Source: Aquabacterium commune (GTDB taxonomy: Bacteria; Pseudomonadota; Gammaproteobacteria; Burkholderiales; Burkholderiaceae_C). From it: a stretch of 64,000 nt of DNA. Under the pieces are notes generated by a model. It was not told the origin of the DNA, ran no database searches, and saw only the letters and a program-made list of their open reading frames with translations. Shown here one piece after another: positions 1 to 9,895 of this stretch (position 1 is the stretch's first letter; each line of letters opens with the position of its first letter). The translations under genes were made by a program, and so were the position numbers. The stretch covers positions 62,001 through 126,000 of the forward strand of contig NZ_SNXW01000004.1 in the NCBI RefSeq assembly GCF_004362855.1, given 5' to 3'.

Positions 1-877
1 CGGCGAGAAGCTGGTGATGCGCATCTTCGACCCGGACAACACGGTCAAGTCCTTCGAGGCGCTGGGCTTCGCGCCGTCCGAGACCAAGATCTGGGAGCAG
101 CTGGTGGGCCGACCGCACGGCATCATCCTGGTCACCGGGCCCACCGGCTCGGGCAAGACGACGACGCTGTACTCCACGCTCAAGCGCGTGGCCACCGACG
201 AGGTCAACGTCTGCACCATCGAGGACCCGATCGAAATGATCGAGGCAGCGTTCAACCAGACGCAGGTGCAACCGGCCATCGACCTGGGGTTTGCCGAAGG
301 CGTGCGTGCGCTCATGCGCCAGGACCCGGACATCATCATGGTCGGCGAAATCCGCGACCTCGAAACGGCCGAGATGGCGATCCAGTCGTCTCTCACGGGC
401 CACCTGGTGTTCTCCACGCTGCACACCAACGACGCGGCTTCGGCCATCACGCGCCTCACCGACCTGGGCGTGCCCAGCTACCTCATCAGCGCCACCGTGA
501 TCGGCGTGCTGGCCCAGCGCCTGGTGCGCACCCTGTGCCCGCATTGCAAGCAGCCGGACACCACGCTGGACGAGGGCACGCTGGCCGACGCCATCAAGCC
601 CTGGCGCATGAACGGCAAGGTCAACGCCTACAAGCCCGTGGGCTGCCTGGACTGCCGCATGACCGGCTTCAAGGGCCGCGTGGGCCTGTACGAGCTGCTG
701 CCCGTGTCGGAGCACGTCCGCGGCGCCATGCACCCGACGGTGGACATGGCCGCCCTGCGCCGCACCGCCGCGAAAGAAGGCCTGCGGCCGCTGCGCCTGT
801 CGGGCGTGATGAAAGTGGCCGAAGGGGTGACGACGCTGGACGAGGTCCTGCGCAACACGCCTCAGTGGGAGAACTGA
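1..877 (+). CDS. GspE/PulE/PilB-family secretion or pilus ATPase, 3' part only
   Basis: This is the C-terminal part of a hexameric traffic ATPase that powers assembly of a type II secretion pseudopilus or type IV pilus at the cytoplasmic face of the inner membrane. The frame is open from base 2, so the N-terminal domain lies outside the window. Visible motifs are the Walker A GPTGSGKTT (about 132-158), the Asp-box region IEDPIE, the Walker B/His-box stretch with MVGEIRD and STLHTNDA, and a zinc-binding pair CPHC and CLDC (about 538-657). The last 16 bp overlap convergently with the histidine kinase gene. Sequence alone does not separate GspE from PilB, and no other pilus genes are in view. 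Confidence 0.9.
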   Translation, partial: GEKLVMRIFDPDNTVKSFEALGFAPSETKIWEQLVGRPHGIILVTGPTGSGKTTTLYSTLKRVATDEVNVCTIEDPIEMIEAAFNQTQVQPAIDLGFAEGVRALMRQDPDIIMVGEIRDLETAEMAIQSSLTGHLVFSTLHTNDAASAITRLTDLGVPSYLISATVIGVLAQRLVRTLCPHCKQPDTTLDEGTLADAIKPWRMNGKVNAYKPVGCLDCRMTGFKGRVGLYELLPVSEHVRGAMHPTVDMAALRRTAAKEGLRPLRLSGVMKVAEGVTTLDEVLRNTPQWEN

Positions 878-3228
878 CCCGGGCTGTCCGCTCCGAAGCC
901 CGAGGCCCCGGCGCCCGTGCCCGCGTGGCCTGAGCCGGCGCCCACGAAGCTGGGCACGATCACCTCGCAGCGGATGCCCTGAGGACCGTGCTGCAGCCAG
1001 CGCACCGAGCCGCCCAGCTGCTTGACCCGCTTGCGCACACCGCCCAGGCCCAGGCCATGCGCCCAGACCGACGGGTCGGTGCCCTGGCCATCGTCGCTCA
1101 CCGACAGGGTCAGGCAGTCATCGGCCAGGGTCAGGCTGACCTCGACCGTGCGCGCCCGGGCGTGGCTGATGGCGTTGCTCACCAGCTCGCGCAGGATGCG
1201 GGTCAGCGCCGACCACTGCACCATCGTCAGGTGGACGTCCACATCGGACTGCATGCGCCAGACCAGCTCGCAGCGCGCCACGCTCAGGCGGTGGTCGATG
1301 TCGCGCTTCCATTCGCCCGCGGCCTCGCTGAGCACGTGCGACTGCGCCGCCAGGCCGCGCGTCAGCGTCTTGAGGTCCTGGATGGTGTGGCGGATGTAGT
1401 CCTCCATCTCGGGCGATGGGGCCTGGTACATCAGCGTCAGCAGGCGCGCGCCGATGTCGTCGTGCAGGTCCTGGGCGATGCGCAGGCGTTCTTCGCTGCG
1501 GCCTTGCTCCACGGCCTCGTCGAAGGTCAGGGCGCGGTGCAGCTGCTCCATGATGCGGTGCGCCAGGCGGGCATCTTCGGCGGTGAACAGGTTCTGGCCC
1601 CGGCGTGCGTGCTTGAGCACCAGCGCGGTGTGGCCGTCTCGGCCGCCACGTGCGCGGCAGGGCACCGGCACCAGCAGGATGGCGCCATTGCCACGCAGGG
1701 TGGCCTCGGTGACCTGGCCGCAAGCCACGTGGATTTCCAGCGGGTCGAACAGGTCGCGCAGCAGGCGCACCAGGGCGTCGTGCATGGCGTCAGGCTGGCG
1801 CTCGACCTGCCGCGCGATGCGGAACATCTGCTGGAAGACCTGCTCCATCGTGACCTCGTCCGGGCGGGGCAGGCGGGTCAGCAACCAGCGGCGAAAGCTC
1901 AGGTACAGCCCCAGCGACAGGAACAGCGACAGCGTCATCGAGGTGAACTGCCCCAGCGAGAACAGCGCCACGAAAAGCAGGTCCAGCGAGGCCGCGATGG
2001 TGCCCGAGGCGGCCAGCAGCGAGAACTCCTGCAAGACGTGCCGCGAGCGCGACAGGTAAGGCGAGATCAGCACCAGCGAGGTCACGAAGACCTCCCAGGT
2101 GATGACGCCGTAGGTGGCCACTTGCAGCGACAGGTCGGCGCGGCTGGCACCCAGCCACAGCGCCAGGGTCAACAGGCTCCAAGTCACGATGCTGATGACC
2201 AGCATGCGCCGCATCACCAGGGTCAGGGGATGGGGTGCCTGGCGTTGCGCCTGCCCGGCCATGAGAACCGCCAGCACGGCGAGCGCGGTACAGCCCAATT
2301 GCACCAGCCACCAGTGCGCTGGCGAGCACAGGTCCTGGCACTGCAGCCACAGGCCCGCCGCGGCCAGCCAGGCCAGTGCGGTCACCCGCATCGCACGCTG
2401 GCTGGGCGTGAACTGCTGCGCGGCCATGAGCACCAGGGCGGCCGCGCTGGCCAGGTCGCAGGCCATGCGCAGCCGGACGTCCAGCGACACCAGCCACATC
2501 GGCGTGAAGGCCTCCAGGTTGAGTTCCACCCCCATCAGCAAGAGCTGCACGCACTGGCACAGCGCCAGCACCACGAAGCCTGCATTGCGCCAGTGCGGTC
2601 CGACCAGCAGCACCGAACTGCCCAGTGCCAGCACCAGCAGGGCCAGGCCGCTGGTCAGCCAGAACAAGGGGCTCAGGCCCGACCAGCCGCGCGGCGCGAT
2701 CAGCACCGTCTCGGCCGGCGCGTTCTGAAAATGCAGTTGCACCACCAGGCCGATGGACGACCAGTGCCCCAGCAGCTCGCCCATGCGCTGGTGAAGCCGG
2801 TCGAAATCCTGGCGCATCTGGGGGGCCATGATCCAGCGGCCCGAGGGCTGCAGCAGGGCGCTGTTGACGGGCGCAACCTGGGTGTGCAGGCGGCCATTGG
2901 CGTCGGGCGATTCCACGGCGATGCTCAGCAAGGTCAGGCCTTCCAGGCGTTGCAGCGTGGGGTAGTCGGCGGTGCCCAGGCGCACTTCGCCATGGGGTGT
3001 GGCCTGCAGGGCCAAGGGGAACTTGGGCTGCGCGGCCAGCCAGTGCGCCACCAGCAGCACGCCCGCCAGGCCCGCCACGACGATGAGGACCATCGCGCGC
3101 AGACGCCAACCCAGCCACCGCGGCGGGTTCAGCGGGCGCTGCAGAATGGATTCGATCGATGGCCAGGCAACCGGCTGCATGCCACTGGCGGGGGGCTTGC
3201 CGAGGGCGGACGGGTTGGATGCCTGCAT
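862..3228 (-). CDS. membrane sensor histidine kinase (HisKA_3/NarX-LiaS type)
   Basis: The product is a 788-residue sensor kinase. An N-terminal membrane helix (about residues 44-66) is followed by an extracytoplasmic stretch and then roughly seven more hydrophobic segments (about 190-440), resembling 7TM sensor kinases. The cytoplasmic part has an H-box EERLRIAQDLHDDIGARL, in which the His before DD is the predicted phosphoacceptor, and an HATPase_c domain with N-box ELVSNAISHA and G-boxes DDGQG and GLGLGG. It lies 58 bp downstream of a LuxR-type response regulator gene on the same strand, so the two are probably an RR-HK operon. The signal sensed cannot be told from sequence. A start at an internal Met (residue 17) is also possible. 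Confidence 0.88.
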   Translation of the reverse strand: MQASNPSALGKPPASGMQPVAWPSIESILQRPLNPPRWLGWRLRAMVLIVVAGLAGVLLVAHWLAAQPKFPLALQATPHGEVRLGTADYPTLQRLEGLTLLSIAVESPDANGRLHTQVAPVNSALLQPSGRWIMAPQMRQDFDRLHQRMGELLGHWSSIGLVVQLHFQNAPAETVLIAPRGWSGLSPLFWLTSGLALLVLALGSSVLLVGPHWRNAGFVVLALCQCVQLLLMGVELNLEAFTPMWLVSLDVRLRMACDLASAAALVLMAAQQFTPSQRAMRVTALAWLAAAGLWLQCQDLCSPAHWWLVQLGCTALAVLAVLMAGQAQRQAPHPLTLVMRRMLVISIVTWSLLTLALWLGASRADLSLQVATYGVITWEVFVTSLVLISPYLSRSRHVLQEFSLLAASGTIAASLDLLFVALFSLGQFTSMTLSLFLSLGLYLSFRRWLLTRLPRPDEVTMEQVFQQMFRIARQVERQPDAMHDALVRLLRDLFDPLEIHVACGQVTEATLRGNGAILLVPVPCRARGGRDGHTALVLKHARRGQNLFTAEDARLAHRIMEQLHRALTFDEAVEQGRSEERLRIAQDLHDDIGARLLTLMYQAPSPEMEDYIRHTIQDLKTLTRGLAAQSHVLSEAAGEWKRDIDHRLSVARCELVWRMQSDVDVHLTMVQWSALTRILRELVSNAISHARARTVEVSLTLADDCLTLSVSDDGQGTDPSVWAHGLGLGGVRKRVKQLGGSVRWLQHGPQGIRCEVIVPSFVGAGSGHAGTGAGASGFGADSPGQFSH

Positions 3229-3286
3229 GGGGAGGGGGCCCGCCTTGTTGTCTTCGGACCGCCGTCTGACAGCCGTCAGGCGGCGG

Positions 3287-4006
3287 TCAGACCAGGCCTT
3301 GCTTGCTGGCCAGAACGGCCGCTTCCGCCCGGCTGGACACGTTGAGTTTCTTGTAAATGGACTTGATGTGGTCGTTCACGGTGAACCACTTGATGCCCAT
3401 GAGCGCAGCGATCTCCTTGATCGTGAAGCCCTTGCTGAGGTAGGTCAGCACCTCGCTCTCGCGCGGGGTCAGGCGCTCGTGGTCGGCCGTCATCATCACG
3501 GTGGCGGGGGCGGCGGCCGAGGGCGGCGACGCCACCGACAGCGGCGCCACGCTGTCACCCGAGCGGAAATGCGTCAGCAGGCGGCGTGCAATGGCAGGCG
3601 ACAGCGGTGGCTGGCCGCGCACGATTTTCTGCAACTCCTCGACCAGCACCTCGAAGCGGTCTTCCTTGAGCAGGTAACCGTCGGCGCCGCACTGCAAGGC
3701 CGGGAAGAGGTGCTCGTCGTCGGAGTACAGCGTCGTGACGATGCGCGTGGCCGGGTAGTTGGCCAGCTCGGTCAGGAGCTCCAGGCCGCTGCCATCGGGC
3801 AACTCCAAGTCCACCATGATCAACTGGAACGGGTCGATGCCCGGTGCCGCCCGCCCACCAGGGGGATGGCCCAGCAAACGCCGCGCGGCATCCAGGTCGC
3901 TCACCTCGGTGATGCTGTGGATGTCGCTGAAGCTCTCCCGCACCACGCGGCAGAGAAAGCCCCGGGCCACCGGGTTGTCTTCGAGAATCAGTACCTTGAC
4001 AGCCAT
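3287..4006 (-). CDS. NarL/FixJ-family response regulator
   Basis: This 239-residue two-component regulator has a receiver domain (MAVKVLILEDN at the start, phosphoacceptor Asp in MVDLELPDGSG, conserved Lys in YLLKEDRFE) and a C-terminal LuxR-type helix-turn-helix (LTPRESEVLTYLSKG through NDHIKSIYKKLNVSSR). I chose the ATG at 4006 because GGGAGGA sits just upstream; the open frame extends 41 codons further without similarity to the family. A low-complexity Ala/Pro linker joins the domains. It is the likely partner of the downstream histidine kinase. Its target genes are not evident. Confidence 0.9.
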   Translation of the reverse strand: MAVKVLILEDNPVARGFLCRVVRESFSDIHSITEVSDLDAARRLLGHPPGGRAAPGIDPFQLIMVDLELPDGSGLELLTELANYPATRIVTTLYSDDEHLFPALQCGADGYLLKEDRFEVLVEELQKIVRGQPPLSPAIARRLLTHFRSGDSVAPLSVASPPSAAAPATVMMTADHERLTPRESEVLTYLSKGFTIKEIAALMGIKWFTVNDHIKSIYKKLNVSSRAEAAVLASKQGLV

Positions 4007-4219
4007 GGAGTCCTCCCGAGGCCGCCGTCGCAGGTCGCCTGGGTTGTCTTGTTGCCGACGCCCCTGGGGTGGAGCCCTGCCGGATTTGTGATTTGCCGTC
4101 GTCCTTTCGGACAATTGACATCGTTGCATTATCTGCGCGACTGGGCCCCCTCGTCACCACCGAGGCCCCCTGCTTGAAGGAAAGTGCGGTGGGAGGCGTT
4201 GCGCTTCTACAATCCCCGG
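4007..4219. promoter_or_regulatory. divergent intergenic region between response regulator and surE
   Basis: This 213-bp gap separates two divergent transcription units, so it must hold both promoters. A TTGACA hexamer is present at 4115-4120 on the plus strand, but no convincing -10 lies 16-18 bp downstream of it. On the minus strand a GATAAT hexamer (4129-4134) could be a -10 with a weak -35. No binding site could be assigned. Confidence 0.35.
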
Positions 4220-4990
4220 ATGCGAATTCTCATTGCCAACGATGACGGTTACCTGGCGCCGGGCATCTCTGCCCTGGTCGAAGCCTGCGAGGGCCTGGGC
4301 ACGGTGGACGTCTTTGCGCCCGAGCGCAACGCCAGCGGCACCTCCAACGCCCTGACGCTGCACCAGCCGCTCAGCCTGCACACGGCCGGCAACGGCTACC
4401 GCTTCGTCAGCGGCACGCCGTCCGACAGCGTCCACCTGGCCTTGACCTCCGGGCTGATCCCGCGCCCCGATCTGGTGCTCTCTGGCATCAACAACGGCGC
4501 CAACATGGGCGACGACACACTGTATTCCGGCACCGTCGCCGCTGCCACCGAAGGCCATCTGTTCGGCGTCCCGGCCATCGCGTTTTCCCTGGCCGAGAAA
4601 GGCTGGCAGCACCTGGACGTGGCCACCCGCGTGGCCCGTCGCGTCATCGAGCACGCGCTGGCGCAGCAGGCCGCCCAGACCGCGGCCGGGCAGGGCGCAC
4701 GACCCTGGCTGCTGAACGTGAACATCCCCGCCCGGGCCGATGCCGACCTGGCCGCCTGGGAGGTCACCCGCCTGGGCCGCCGCCACGCCAGTTTTCCGGC
4801 GGTTGCACAGCTCAACCCCCGTGGCGACACCTTCTACTGGATCGGTCCCGCCGGTGAGGCCCTGGACGACGCCGCCGGCACCGATTTCCACGCCGTGCGC
4901 GAGGGCCGCGTCTCGATCACGCCCCTGCAGGTGGACATGACCGACCACGCGCGCCTGCCCGCCTGGCAGGACTGGGTGGGCCGCCGATGA
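4220..4990 (+). CDS. surE: 5'/3'-nucleotidase SurE
   Basis: SurE is a metal-dependent nucleoside monophosphate phosphatase, 256 residues here. The N-terminus [11 protein letters not shown] carries the family's DD metal ligands; RNASGTSN and [19 protein letters not shown] supply the other conserved active-site segments. The ATG at 4220 is chosen because the family starts with exactly this motif; the open frame extends 12 codons upstream. It begins the surE-pcm-nlpD run and its stop codon overlaps the pcm start (ATGA at 4987-4990), which indicates translational coupling. Confidence 0.97.
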   Translation: MRILIANDDGYLAPGISALVEACEGLGTVDVFAPERNASGTSNALTLHQPLSLHTAGNGYRFVSGTPSDSVHLALTSGLIPRPDLVLSGINNGANMGDDTLYSGTVAAATEGHLFGVPAIAFSLAEKGWQHLDVATRVARRVIEHALAQQAAQTAAGQGARPWLLNVNIPARADADLAAWEVTRLGRRHASFPAVAQLNPRGDTFYWIGPAGEALDDAAGTDFHAVREGRVSITPLQVDMTDHARLPAWQDWVGRR

Positions 4991-5877
4991 GCGAGGGCCA
5001 CCCCGAGCGCAAGCCCCGGCGCTTCCCGCTGCAGCTCGACCGCGTCTCGGCCGCGCCGGTGGCCGGTGGCGCGGCGCGCCTGTCGCGCGATGGCCGTGAG
5101 GTTCTGCGCCCGCAAGCGCCGCTGCAGCACGCCGCCCAGGAGCGCCTGCGCCACACGACGCCCCAGGGCGTCGGTCTGGATTCGCTGCGGGTGCGCGCAC
5201 GCATGGTCGAGCGCCTGGCGGCCGAGGGCATCTCCCACCCCGGGCTTTTGCACGCCTTTGGCCAGGTGCCGCGCCACCAGTTCGTCGATTCGGCCCTGGT
5301 CAACCAGGCCTACGAAGACACCAGCCTGCCCATCGGCCTGGGCCAGACCATCTCCAAACCCTCGGTGGTGGCGGCCATGATCCAGATGCTCTGCGCACGC
5401 CCGGGCCTGCCCGTGTTCCACGCCGCCCGCCCGGGCAGCGAGGCCCGCCCCTTGGGCGCCTGCCTGGAAATCGGTACGGGCTGCGGCTACCAGGCCGCGC
5501 TGCTGGCGCACCTGGCGCGCCAGGTCGTTTCCATCGAGCGCCTGCGCGACCTGCACCTCAAGGCCCGAGCGCAGCTTGACCAGTTGCGTCAAAGCCTGCC
5601 CGGTTGGCCTGACGTGCGATTGGTGTATGGTGATGGCATGGTTGGTCACGCGCCGCAAGCACCCTACGACACCATCATCGCCGCGGCCGGCGGTGCCGCC
5701 TTGCCCCAGGCCTGGTTGGACCAGCTGGCGCCGGGGGGGCGCCTGGTGGCGCCTGTCGAAGATGCCCGCGGTGGTCAGCAGGTGCTGAGCATCGTGGACC
5801 GATTGCCCGATGGCAGCCTGCAGCACAGCCGTGCGGGTGCTGTTTTGTTCGTCCCCCTAAAATCAGGCACCACGTGA
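4987..5877 (+). CDS. pcm: protein-L-isoaspartate O-methyltransferase
   Basis: The enzyme repairs isomerised aspartyl residues in aged proteins using S-adenosylmethionine. The 296-residue product carries the PCMT signature around residues 112-130 ([17 protein letters not shown]), SAM motif I at about 159-172 ([16 protein letters not shown]) and the post-III segment [11 protein letters not shown]. It is longer than the roughly 210-residue enterobacterial enzyme, with an extra N-terminal stretch of about 70 residues rich in Arg, Ala and Pro; such extensions are common in betaproteobacteria. It overlaps surE by 4 bp and is followed closely by nlpD. Confidence 0.96.
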   Translation: MSEGHPERKPRRFPLQLDRVSAAPVAGGAARLSRDGREVLRPQAPLQHAAQERLRHTTPQGVGLDSLRVRARMVERLAAEGISHPGLLHAFGQVPRHQFVDSALVNQAYEDTSLPIGLGQTISKPSVVAAMIQMLCARPGLPVFHAARPGSEARPLGACLEIGTGCGYQAALLAHLARQVVSIERLRDLHLKARAQLDQLRQSLPGWPDVRLVYGDGMVGHAPQAPYDTIIAAAGGAALPQAWLDQLAPGGRLVAPVEDARGGQQVLSIVDRLPDGSLQHSRAGAVLFVPLKSGTT

Positions 5878-5929
5878 TCCCTGGAAGGTGCTGGCCGCGT
5901 CCAGCACCTCGTCGAGTATCCGCATGCAC

Positions 5930-6859
5930 ATGAGTTCATCTTTCCGCCTGGCTGCCGCCGCAGCCGCCTTGCTCGTCCTCGCGGGCTGCGCTTCCTCCAA
6001 CCGCCGCGCCCCCGTGGAAGACCGCGCCAAGCCCGCGCCCGTGACCGGGGCCAGCAGCGCTTCTGGTCAGGCACCGGCCAAGGTGCTGCCTGGTGCCGAA
6101 AACGCCGGCAAGCCCGGCTATTACACCGTCAAGCCGGGCGACACGCTGATCCGCATCGCCCTGGAGGCGGGCAAGACCTGGCGTGACGTCGCTGCCTGGA
6201 ACGGCCTGGACAACCCCAACCTGATCGAAGTCGGTCAGGTGCTGCGCGTGGCACCGCCGGTGGGCGAGACCACGGCCAGCGGCGTGTCCACCAAGCCCGT
6301 GACCAGCCCCAAGATCGAAGCCCGCGGGCTCGACAACAAAACGCCAGCCGGCAAGGGCGCTCCCGCCACCACCGCATCCGCAGTGGGCGGTGCACCTTCG
6401 GGTGCGGCGTCGGGCGCAGCCTCTGGCGCAACCGCGGCACCGCCCAGCGCCGCACCGCCCGCGGCCAGCACGTCAGAAGCCAAGGACGTGGACGAGCCCA
6501 ACTGGGGCTGGCCGGCCAGTGGCCCCGTCATCGGTGGCTTCGAGGAAGGCAAGCACAAGGGCCTGACCTTCTCTGGCAAAGCGGGTGATCCCGTCCAGGC
6601 TTCGGCCGATGGCCGCGTGGTCTATGCCGGATCGGGCCTGCGTGGCTATGGCAACCTCGTCATCCTCAAGCACAGCAGCGACTTCCTCACCGCCTACGCC
6701 CACAACCAGACCTTGCTCGTCAAGGAAGATCAGGTCGTGCGCAAGGGTCAGAAAATCGCTGAGATGGGCTCCACCGACGCCGACCGCGTGCAGCTGCACT
6801 TCGAAATCCGCAAGGGCGGCAAGCCGGTGGATCCGGCCAAGCAGCTGCCCAGCCGCTGA
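5930..6859 (+). CDS. nlpD: NlpD-like lipoprotein (LysM + M23 domains)
   Basis: The product is a periplasmic lipoprotein of the NlpD/EnvC-type amidase-activator family. It has a signal peptide ending in the lipobox LAGC (Cys20), a LysM peptidoglycan-binding domain (about 63-107), an Ala/Pro/Ser-rich linker and a C-terminal M23 domain. The M23 fold looks catalytically incomplete: the usual HxGxD metal motif reads HKGLT, lacking the Asp ligand, although AYAHN and LHFEI remain. That favours amidase activation over peptidase activity. The start is ambiguous between ATGs at 5924 and 5930; both give the same signal peptide. It is third in the surE-pcm-nlpD run. Confidence 0.9.
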   Translation: MSSSFRLAAAAAALLVLAGCASSNRRAPVEDRAKPAPVTGASSASGQAPAKVLPGAENAGKPGYYTVKPGDTLIRIALEAGKTWRDVAAWNGLDNPNLIEVGQVLRVAPPVGETTASGVSTKPVTSPKIEARGLDNKTPAGKGAPATTASAVGGAPSGAASGAASGATAAPPSAAPPAASTSEAKDVDEPNWGWPASGPVIGGFEEGKHKGLTFSGKAGDPVQASADGRVVYAGSGLRGYGNLVILKHSSDFLTAYAHNQTLLVKEDQVVRKGQKIAEMGSTDADRVQLHFEIRKGGKPVDPAKQLPSR

Positions 6860-6910
6860 TCTGCCCGCGCTGCCCTGCGCAGCGCTGCCCAGTCCTGAGA
6901 CAATCGGGGG

Positions 6911-8377
6911 ATGACGACCGACGCATCCCCCGATTTGCTTTCCGCCTCTCCCGTTTCCCCAGTGCCTGCCGCGGCCCTGGCTGCGCCTGCCGAGCCCGCT
7001 GAGCCCCCCGTGCCGCCCCACCTGGAGTGGCTGAAGGTCGAGTCGCTCGACCTTGAAGCGCAGGGCGTGGCCCACCGCGCCAATGGCAAGGTGGTGTTCA
7101 TCGAAGACGCGCTGCCCGGCGAGGAGGTGCGCGTCAACGTCAGCCGCCGCAAGAACAACTGGGAGCAGGCGACGATGGCCGAGCGCCGCACCGAAAGCTC
7201 GCAGCGCGTGGCGCCCAAGTGCGTGCATTTCGGCCTGTGCGGTGGCTGCAAGATGCAGCACTTCCACCCCAGCGCGCAGGTGGCCGTCAAGCAGCGCGTG
7301 CTGGAAGACAACCTCTGGCACCTGGGCAAGGTCAAACCCGAGATGCTGCTGCGCCCCATCGAAGGCCCGACCTGGGGCTACCGCTACCGCGCCCGCCTGT
7401 CGGTGCGCCACGTCGTCAAGAAGGGCACGGTGCTGGTGGGCTTCCACGAGCGCAAATCCCGCTACGTGGCCGACATGGGCGTGTGCGAGGTGCTGCCGCC
7501 CCACGTCAGCGCCTTGCTGATGCCGCTGCGTGACCTCATCGGCCGCATGGCAGCGCGCGACCGCCTGCCGCAGATCGAGGTCGCCGTGGGCGCCGAGGTC
7601 ACGGTGCTGGTGCTGCGCCACCTGGAGCCCCTGAGCGCCTCCGACGCCCAGCACCTGCGCGACTTCGCCCAGGCGCACGGCCCGGTGGGCAGCGGTCAGC
7701 AGACCCTGTCGTGGTGGTTGCAGCCCAAGGGGCCAGACACCGTCCACCCACTGGACGAGGCCCTGCCCAAGCTCGACTACACCTTGCCTGAGTTCGGCAT
7801 CACCATGCCGTTCAAACCGACCGACTTCACCCAGGTCAACCACGCCATCAACCAGGTGCTGGTGGGCCGGGCCTTGCGCCTGCTCGACGTCCAGCGCGAT
7901 GAGCGCGTCATCGACTGGTTCTGCGGCCTGGGCAATTTCACCCTGCCGCTGGCCACCCAGGCCCGCGAGGTGCTGGGCATCGAAGGCAGCGAAACGCTGG
8001 TGGCCCGCTCGCTGGAAAACGCCCGCATCAACGGCGTGGCCGAGCGCACGTCCTTCGTGGCGCGCAACCTGTTCGAGATCACGCCCCAGGAGCTGGCCAG
8101 CTACGGCCCTGCCGACAAGTGGCTGGTGGACCCACCGCGCGAAGGTGCTTTCGCCCTGGCCAAGGCCGTCGCCGACCTGCGCCAGGACCCGTCGCTGGCG
8201 CCCGATTGGGTGCCGCCCAAGCGCATCGTCTATGTGAGCTGCAACCCGGCCACGCTGGCGCGAGATGCAGGCTTGCTGGTGCACCAGGGTGGCTACCGCT
8301 GCGTGATGGCGGGCGCGGTCAACATGTTCCCGCACACGGCCCACGTCGAGAGCATGGCGGTGTTCGAGCGCGACTGA
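6911..8377 (+). CDS. rlmD: 23S rRNA (uracil(1939)-C(5))-methyltransferase RlmD
   Basis: RlmD is a SAM-dependent, iron-sulfur-containing RNA methyltransferase of the RumA/TrmA family, 488 residues here. An N-terminal Pro/Ala-rich stretch precedes a TRAM-like region. The Cys cluster [11 protein letters not shown] is the Fe-S ligand set. The C-terminal Rossmann domain contains [14 protein letters not shown] (motif I), LVDPPREGA and the catalytic Cys in [11 protein letters not shown]. It follows nlpD by 51 bp, where many betaproteobacteria carry rpoS instead. Confidence 0.95.
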   Translation: MTTDASPDLLSASPVSPVPAAALAAPAEPAEPPVPPHLEWLKVESLDLEAQGVAHRANGKVVFIEDALPGEEVRVNVSRRKNNWEQATMAERRTESSQRVAPKCVHFGLCGGCKMQHFHPSAQVAVKQRVLEDNLWHLGKVKPEMLLRPIEGPTWGYRYRARLSVRHVVKKGTVLVGFHERKSRYVADMGVCEVLPPHVSALLMPLRDLIGRMAARDRLPQIEVAVGAEVTVLVLRHLEPLSASDAQHLRDFAQAHGPVGSGQQTLSWWLQPKGPDTVHPLDEALPKLDYTLPEFGITMPFKPTDFTQVNHAINQVLVGRALRLLDVQRDERVIDWFCGLGNFTLPLATQAREVLGIEGSETLVARSLENARINGVAERTSFVARNLFEITPQELASYGPADKWLVDPPREGAFALAKAVADLRQDPSLAPDWVPPKRIVYVSCNPATLARDAGLLVHQGGYRCVMAGAVNMFPHTAHVESMAVFERD

Positions 8378-8425
8378 AGGGCGAAGGGCCTGGGCTTCGC
8401 ACCCAGCCTCCTGCACCCGGCTGGC

Positions 8426-9679
8426 TCAGGCCGCCTGGGACGATGCCCGCAGGTCGGACGGGTCCCGCAGCACGCAGGCGCGGCCCGCCGCTTTGGCCGC
8501 GTACAAGGCGCGGTCGGCCCGGTCGATGGTGCGCGTCAGCATTTCGTCGGGCTGGTAGTCGGTCACACCGGCTGAGAAAGTCACGCGCAGCTGCGGTGCC
8601 AGCTCGGCCACCGTGGTCTGTGCCAGCGCCTGCTGGATGCGCACCAGCACCCGCTCGGCCGTGAGCAAGTCGGTGTCGGTGAACATCACGAGGAATTCCT
8701 CGCCACCCCAGCGCGCCACCACGTCGGTTTCGCGCAGGCCGGCCGAGATGGTGTTGGCCACGTTGCCCAGCACCTGGTCGCCCGTGCCGTGGCCAAACTG
8801 GTCGTTGACCCGCTTGAAGTGGTCGATGTCGATCATGGCCAGGCAAAAACTGCGGCCGGAACGGATGGTGCGGTGCTTTTCGTTGTTCAGCCGCTCCAGC
8901 ATGTGGCGGCGGTTGAACAGGCCGGTGAGGTCGTCGTGCGTGGCCAGCTCGCGGATGCGACCCAGAGCGTCGTTGAGCTCGGCCTGGTGGCACTGCGCTT
9001 CGCCGCGCAAGCGCGACATCTGCGCCACCAGCAGGCACAGCGTGACCAGCACCAGCAGCAGCACGCAGAAGAACACCCACTGCATCACGTCGGCAGAGGC
9101 AGAGCCGCCCTCCAGAGCGGCCACCCGCCACATCACCGCGCCGAAGAGCGCCGCGGCCAGCGAACTCTCACGCACCAGTTGGGGGAAAGTGGTGGTGGAC
9201 ATGGTGAAGGTCAAGATCGCCACCAGCAGCAGGAGCGCCACAGGTCTGCCCGGCCCGCCGATCAGGTAGCCCCAGGCCAGGAAACCGATGATGACCCAGG
9301 TCTGGGGCTCGACCATGGACGGATCTGCCAGCCGCTGGTTCAGGCCGCTGCGCATCAGGGCGTAGAACACCGCGAGGGTCACCAAGGCCGCGCTGGTGAG
9401 GTACAGGCAGGCCGTGGCATCGATCAGGCCATGCACCACGCCGACGTTCAATGCGAGAACGCCGGCCAGGCAGTTGGCCACGCCGACCATGAATCGGCGC
9501 CCCAGGGCCTTTTGCCGAGGGTCGGCCGACAGCACCAGGTCGCTCAACCAGGCAAAGCGCAGCCAGCCGGGCAGCCACGGCGGGTTCAGCCGCATCAGGC
9601 GCGTGGTGGCGATGGTCATGACCGAGGCCACCAGCCCCAGCAGCATCAGCAACTGCACGGATTGCAGAGGAGAGTCCAT
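8426..9679 (-). CDS. membrane-anchored diguanylate cyclase (GGDEF)
   Basis: The predicted enzyme makes cyclic-di-GMP from two GTP. The 417-residue product has about six hydrophobic N-terminal segments (to roughly residue 195), a short coiled linker and a C-terminal GGDEF domain. The active site is GGEEF (about residue 323). An inhibitory I-site of the RxxD type (RETD) lies five residues upstream, so product feedback inhibition is expected. The ATG at 9679 was preferred to an upstream in-frame start because it opens directly into the first membrane segment. It is convergent with rlmD. The input signal is unknown. Confidence 0.9.
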   Translation of the reverse strand: MDSPLQSVQLLMLLGLVASVMTIATTRLMRLNPPWLPGWLRFAWLSDLVLSADPRQKALGRRFMVGVANCLAGVLALNVGVVHGLIDATACLYLTSAALVTLAVFYALMRSGLNQRLADPSMVEPQTWVIIGFLAWGYLIGGPGRPVALLLLVAILTFTMSTTTFPQLVRESSLAAALFGAVMWRVAALEGGSASADVMQWVFFCVLLLVLVTLCLLVAQMSRLRGEAQCHQAELNDALGRIRELATHDDLTGLFNRRHMLERLNNEKHRTIRSGRSFCLAMIDIDHFKRVNDQFGHGTGDQVLGNVANTISAGLRETDVVARWGGEEFLVMFTDTDLLTAERVLVRIQQALAQTTVAELAPQLRVTFSAGVTDYQPDEMLTRTIDRADRALYAAKAAGRACVLRDPSDLRASSQAA

Positions 9680-9805
9680 GCCCCGATTGTCCGGGGCTGC
9701 GCCGCGCGTGCACAGGGCCTGGGCGCAAGAAGGGGGCACAGCTGGTGCCAATTCCTGCCAGCTGGACCCCCCGCATTCGCGGGCCCCATGGCATTTTCCA
9801 AGACA

Positions 9806-9832
9806 TGAAAAAACCGAGGCAATGCCTCGGTT
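9806..9832 (-). terminator. Rho-independent terminator after the PhoH gene
   Basis: On the minus strand a 9-bp perfect stem (AACCGAGGC paired with GCCTCGGTT, 3-nt loop) is followed by a run of T residues. It lies about 65 bp beyond the phoH-like stop codon and matches an intrinsic terminator. Confidence 0.85.
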
Positions 9833-9895
9833 CCTGGGCGCCCTTTGCAGAGCGCGGCTTGTGCAGCCCTTGTGGCGGGTTCAGGCGCCGCTGAC

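Noticed and set aside
988..3345. 785-codon plus-strand open frame opposite the histidine kinase
   Set aside because: His/Gln/Arg-rich shadow of the kinase gene with no domain similarity.
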